From JAWLFI01 sp041685645 (GTDB lineage: Bacteria; Bacteroidota; Bacteroidia; Chitinophagales; Saprospiraceae), in the NCBI GenBank assembly GCA_041685645.1, contig JAWLFI010000136.1, forward strand, positions 1 to 7,138: DNA of 7,138 nucleotides, given 5' to 3'. Below, piece by piece: positions 7,071 through 7,138 of the stretch. The notes under the pieces were generated by a model, which did no database searches, had not been told where the DNA came from, and saw only the letters and a program-made list of their open reading frames with translations. The position numbers and the translations under genes were made by a program. Each line of letters starts with the position of its first letter. Positions within the stretch are counted from its first letter, which is position 1.

Positions 7071-7128
7071 TTGACTGTTAAGAGCGGGGCGAAGCCCCGG
7101 CCCCCTGCAGGGGGCGCTTAAGGGTCAA
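7071..7128. repeat. Branched GC-rich inverted repeat (three-way-junction-like) at window edge
   Basis: An outer imperfect stem (TTGACTGTTAAGAGC at 7071-7085 against GCGCTTAAGGGTCAA at 7114-7128; pairs interrupted by two mismatches and including one G-T) encloses two hairpins. These are CGGGGC-GAA-GCCCCG (7085-7099) and the perfect 16-bp palindrome GCCCCCTGCAGGGGGC (7100-7115). The stems compete for a base or two at the junctions. The GC-rich composition contrasts sharply with the AT-rich DNA before it. Such folded ends occur in IS200/IS605-type and other mobile elements and in structured intergenic repeats. No coding sequence is visible to decide between them, and there is no T-run for a terminator. 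Confidence 0.55.
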
Positions 7129-7138
7129 TTTCATAGCA

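Noticed and set aside
7060..7076. Promoter with TTGACA at 7060-7065
   Set aside because: No -10-like hexamer lies 16-18 bp downstream. That position falls in the GC-rich hairpin.
7071..7128. Integron attC site
   Set aside because: The ends contain TTAAG-type blocks, but the required GTTRRRY core and its matching partner are absent and the internal double hairpin does not fit attC architecture.
7071..7128. Intrinsic terminator
   Set aside because: No T-run follows either hairpin on the plus strand. On the minus strand the nearby T/A run is separated by the outer stem.

Overview
The window looks like part of a polysaccharide utilisation locus (PUL) from a Bacteroidota/Balneolota-type bacterium. 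The main evidence is a tandem pair encoding a 1075-residue SusC-type TonB-dependent outer-membrane transporter and a 636-residue SusD-type surface glycan-binding lipoprotein. AT-rich intergenic DNA and the lack of a Shine-Dalgarno sequence before susC also fit. The exact lineage cannot be fixed from sequence reading alone. Some susC wording (GEELVVVGYTTQ) and the near-perfect sigma-70-type promoter would suit a marine Balneolota or Rhodothermota relative, but this is inference.

Layout, left to right. Positions 1-92 hold the last 30 codons of a gene whose C-terminus resembles that of secreted sulfatases. Positions 93-211 are intergenic with nothing recognisable. Positions 212-1310 are a decayed IS30-family insertion sequence of about 1.1 kb. 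It has 24-bp imperfect inverted repeats (20/24 matching), a perfect 28-bp palindrome just inside the left end, and a transposase pseudogene with one frameshift and five internal stops, yet its DD(33)E codons are all still readable. Positions 1311-1673 are the susC upstream region, with a consensus TTGACA-17-TATAAT promoter and a hairpin that also resembles LacI-type operators. susC (1674-4901) and susD (4939-6849) follow 37 bp apart, with a clear intrinsic terminator after susD (6893-6924). The rest is AT-rich and apparently non-coding. The right edge (7071-7128) holds a compact GC-rich branched inverted repeat that could be the edge of another mobile element or a structured intergenic repeat.

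How the parts work together: SusD captures an extracellular oligosaccharide at the cell surface and forms the lid on the SusC barrel, which imports it using TonB/ExbBD energy. If the upstream fragment is a sulfatase, the substrate may be a sulfated glycan. The two points most worth a second look are an in-frame G10 homopolymer near the 3' end of susC (possible phase-variable switch or assembly weak spot) and the structured susC leader. I found no CRISPR array, tRNA, rRNA or clearly novel multi-gene system. The window is mainly a conventional SusCD locus next to a dead IS.
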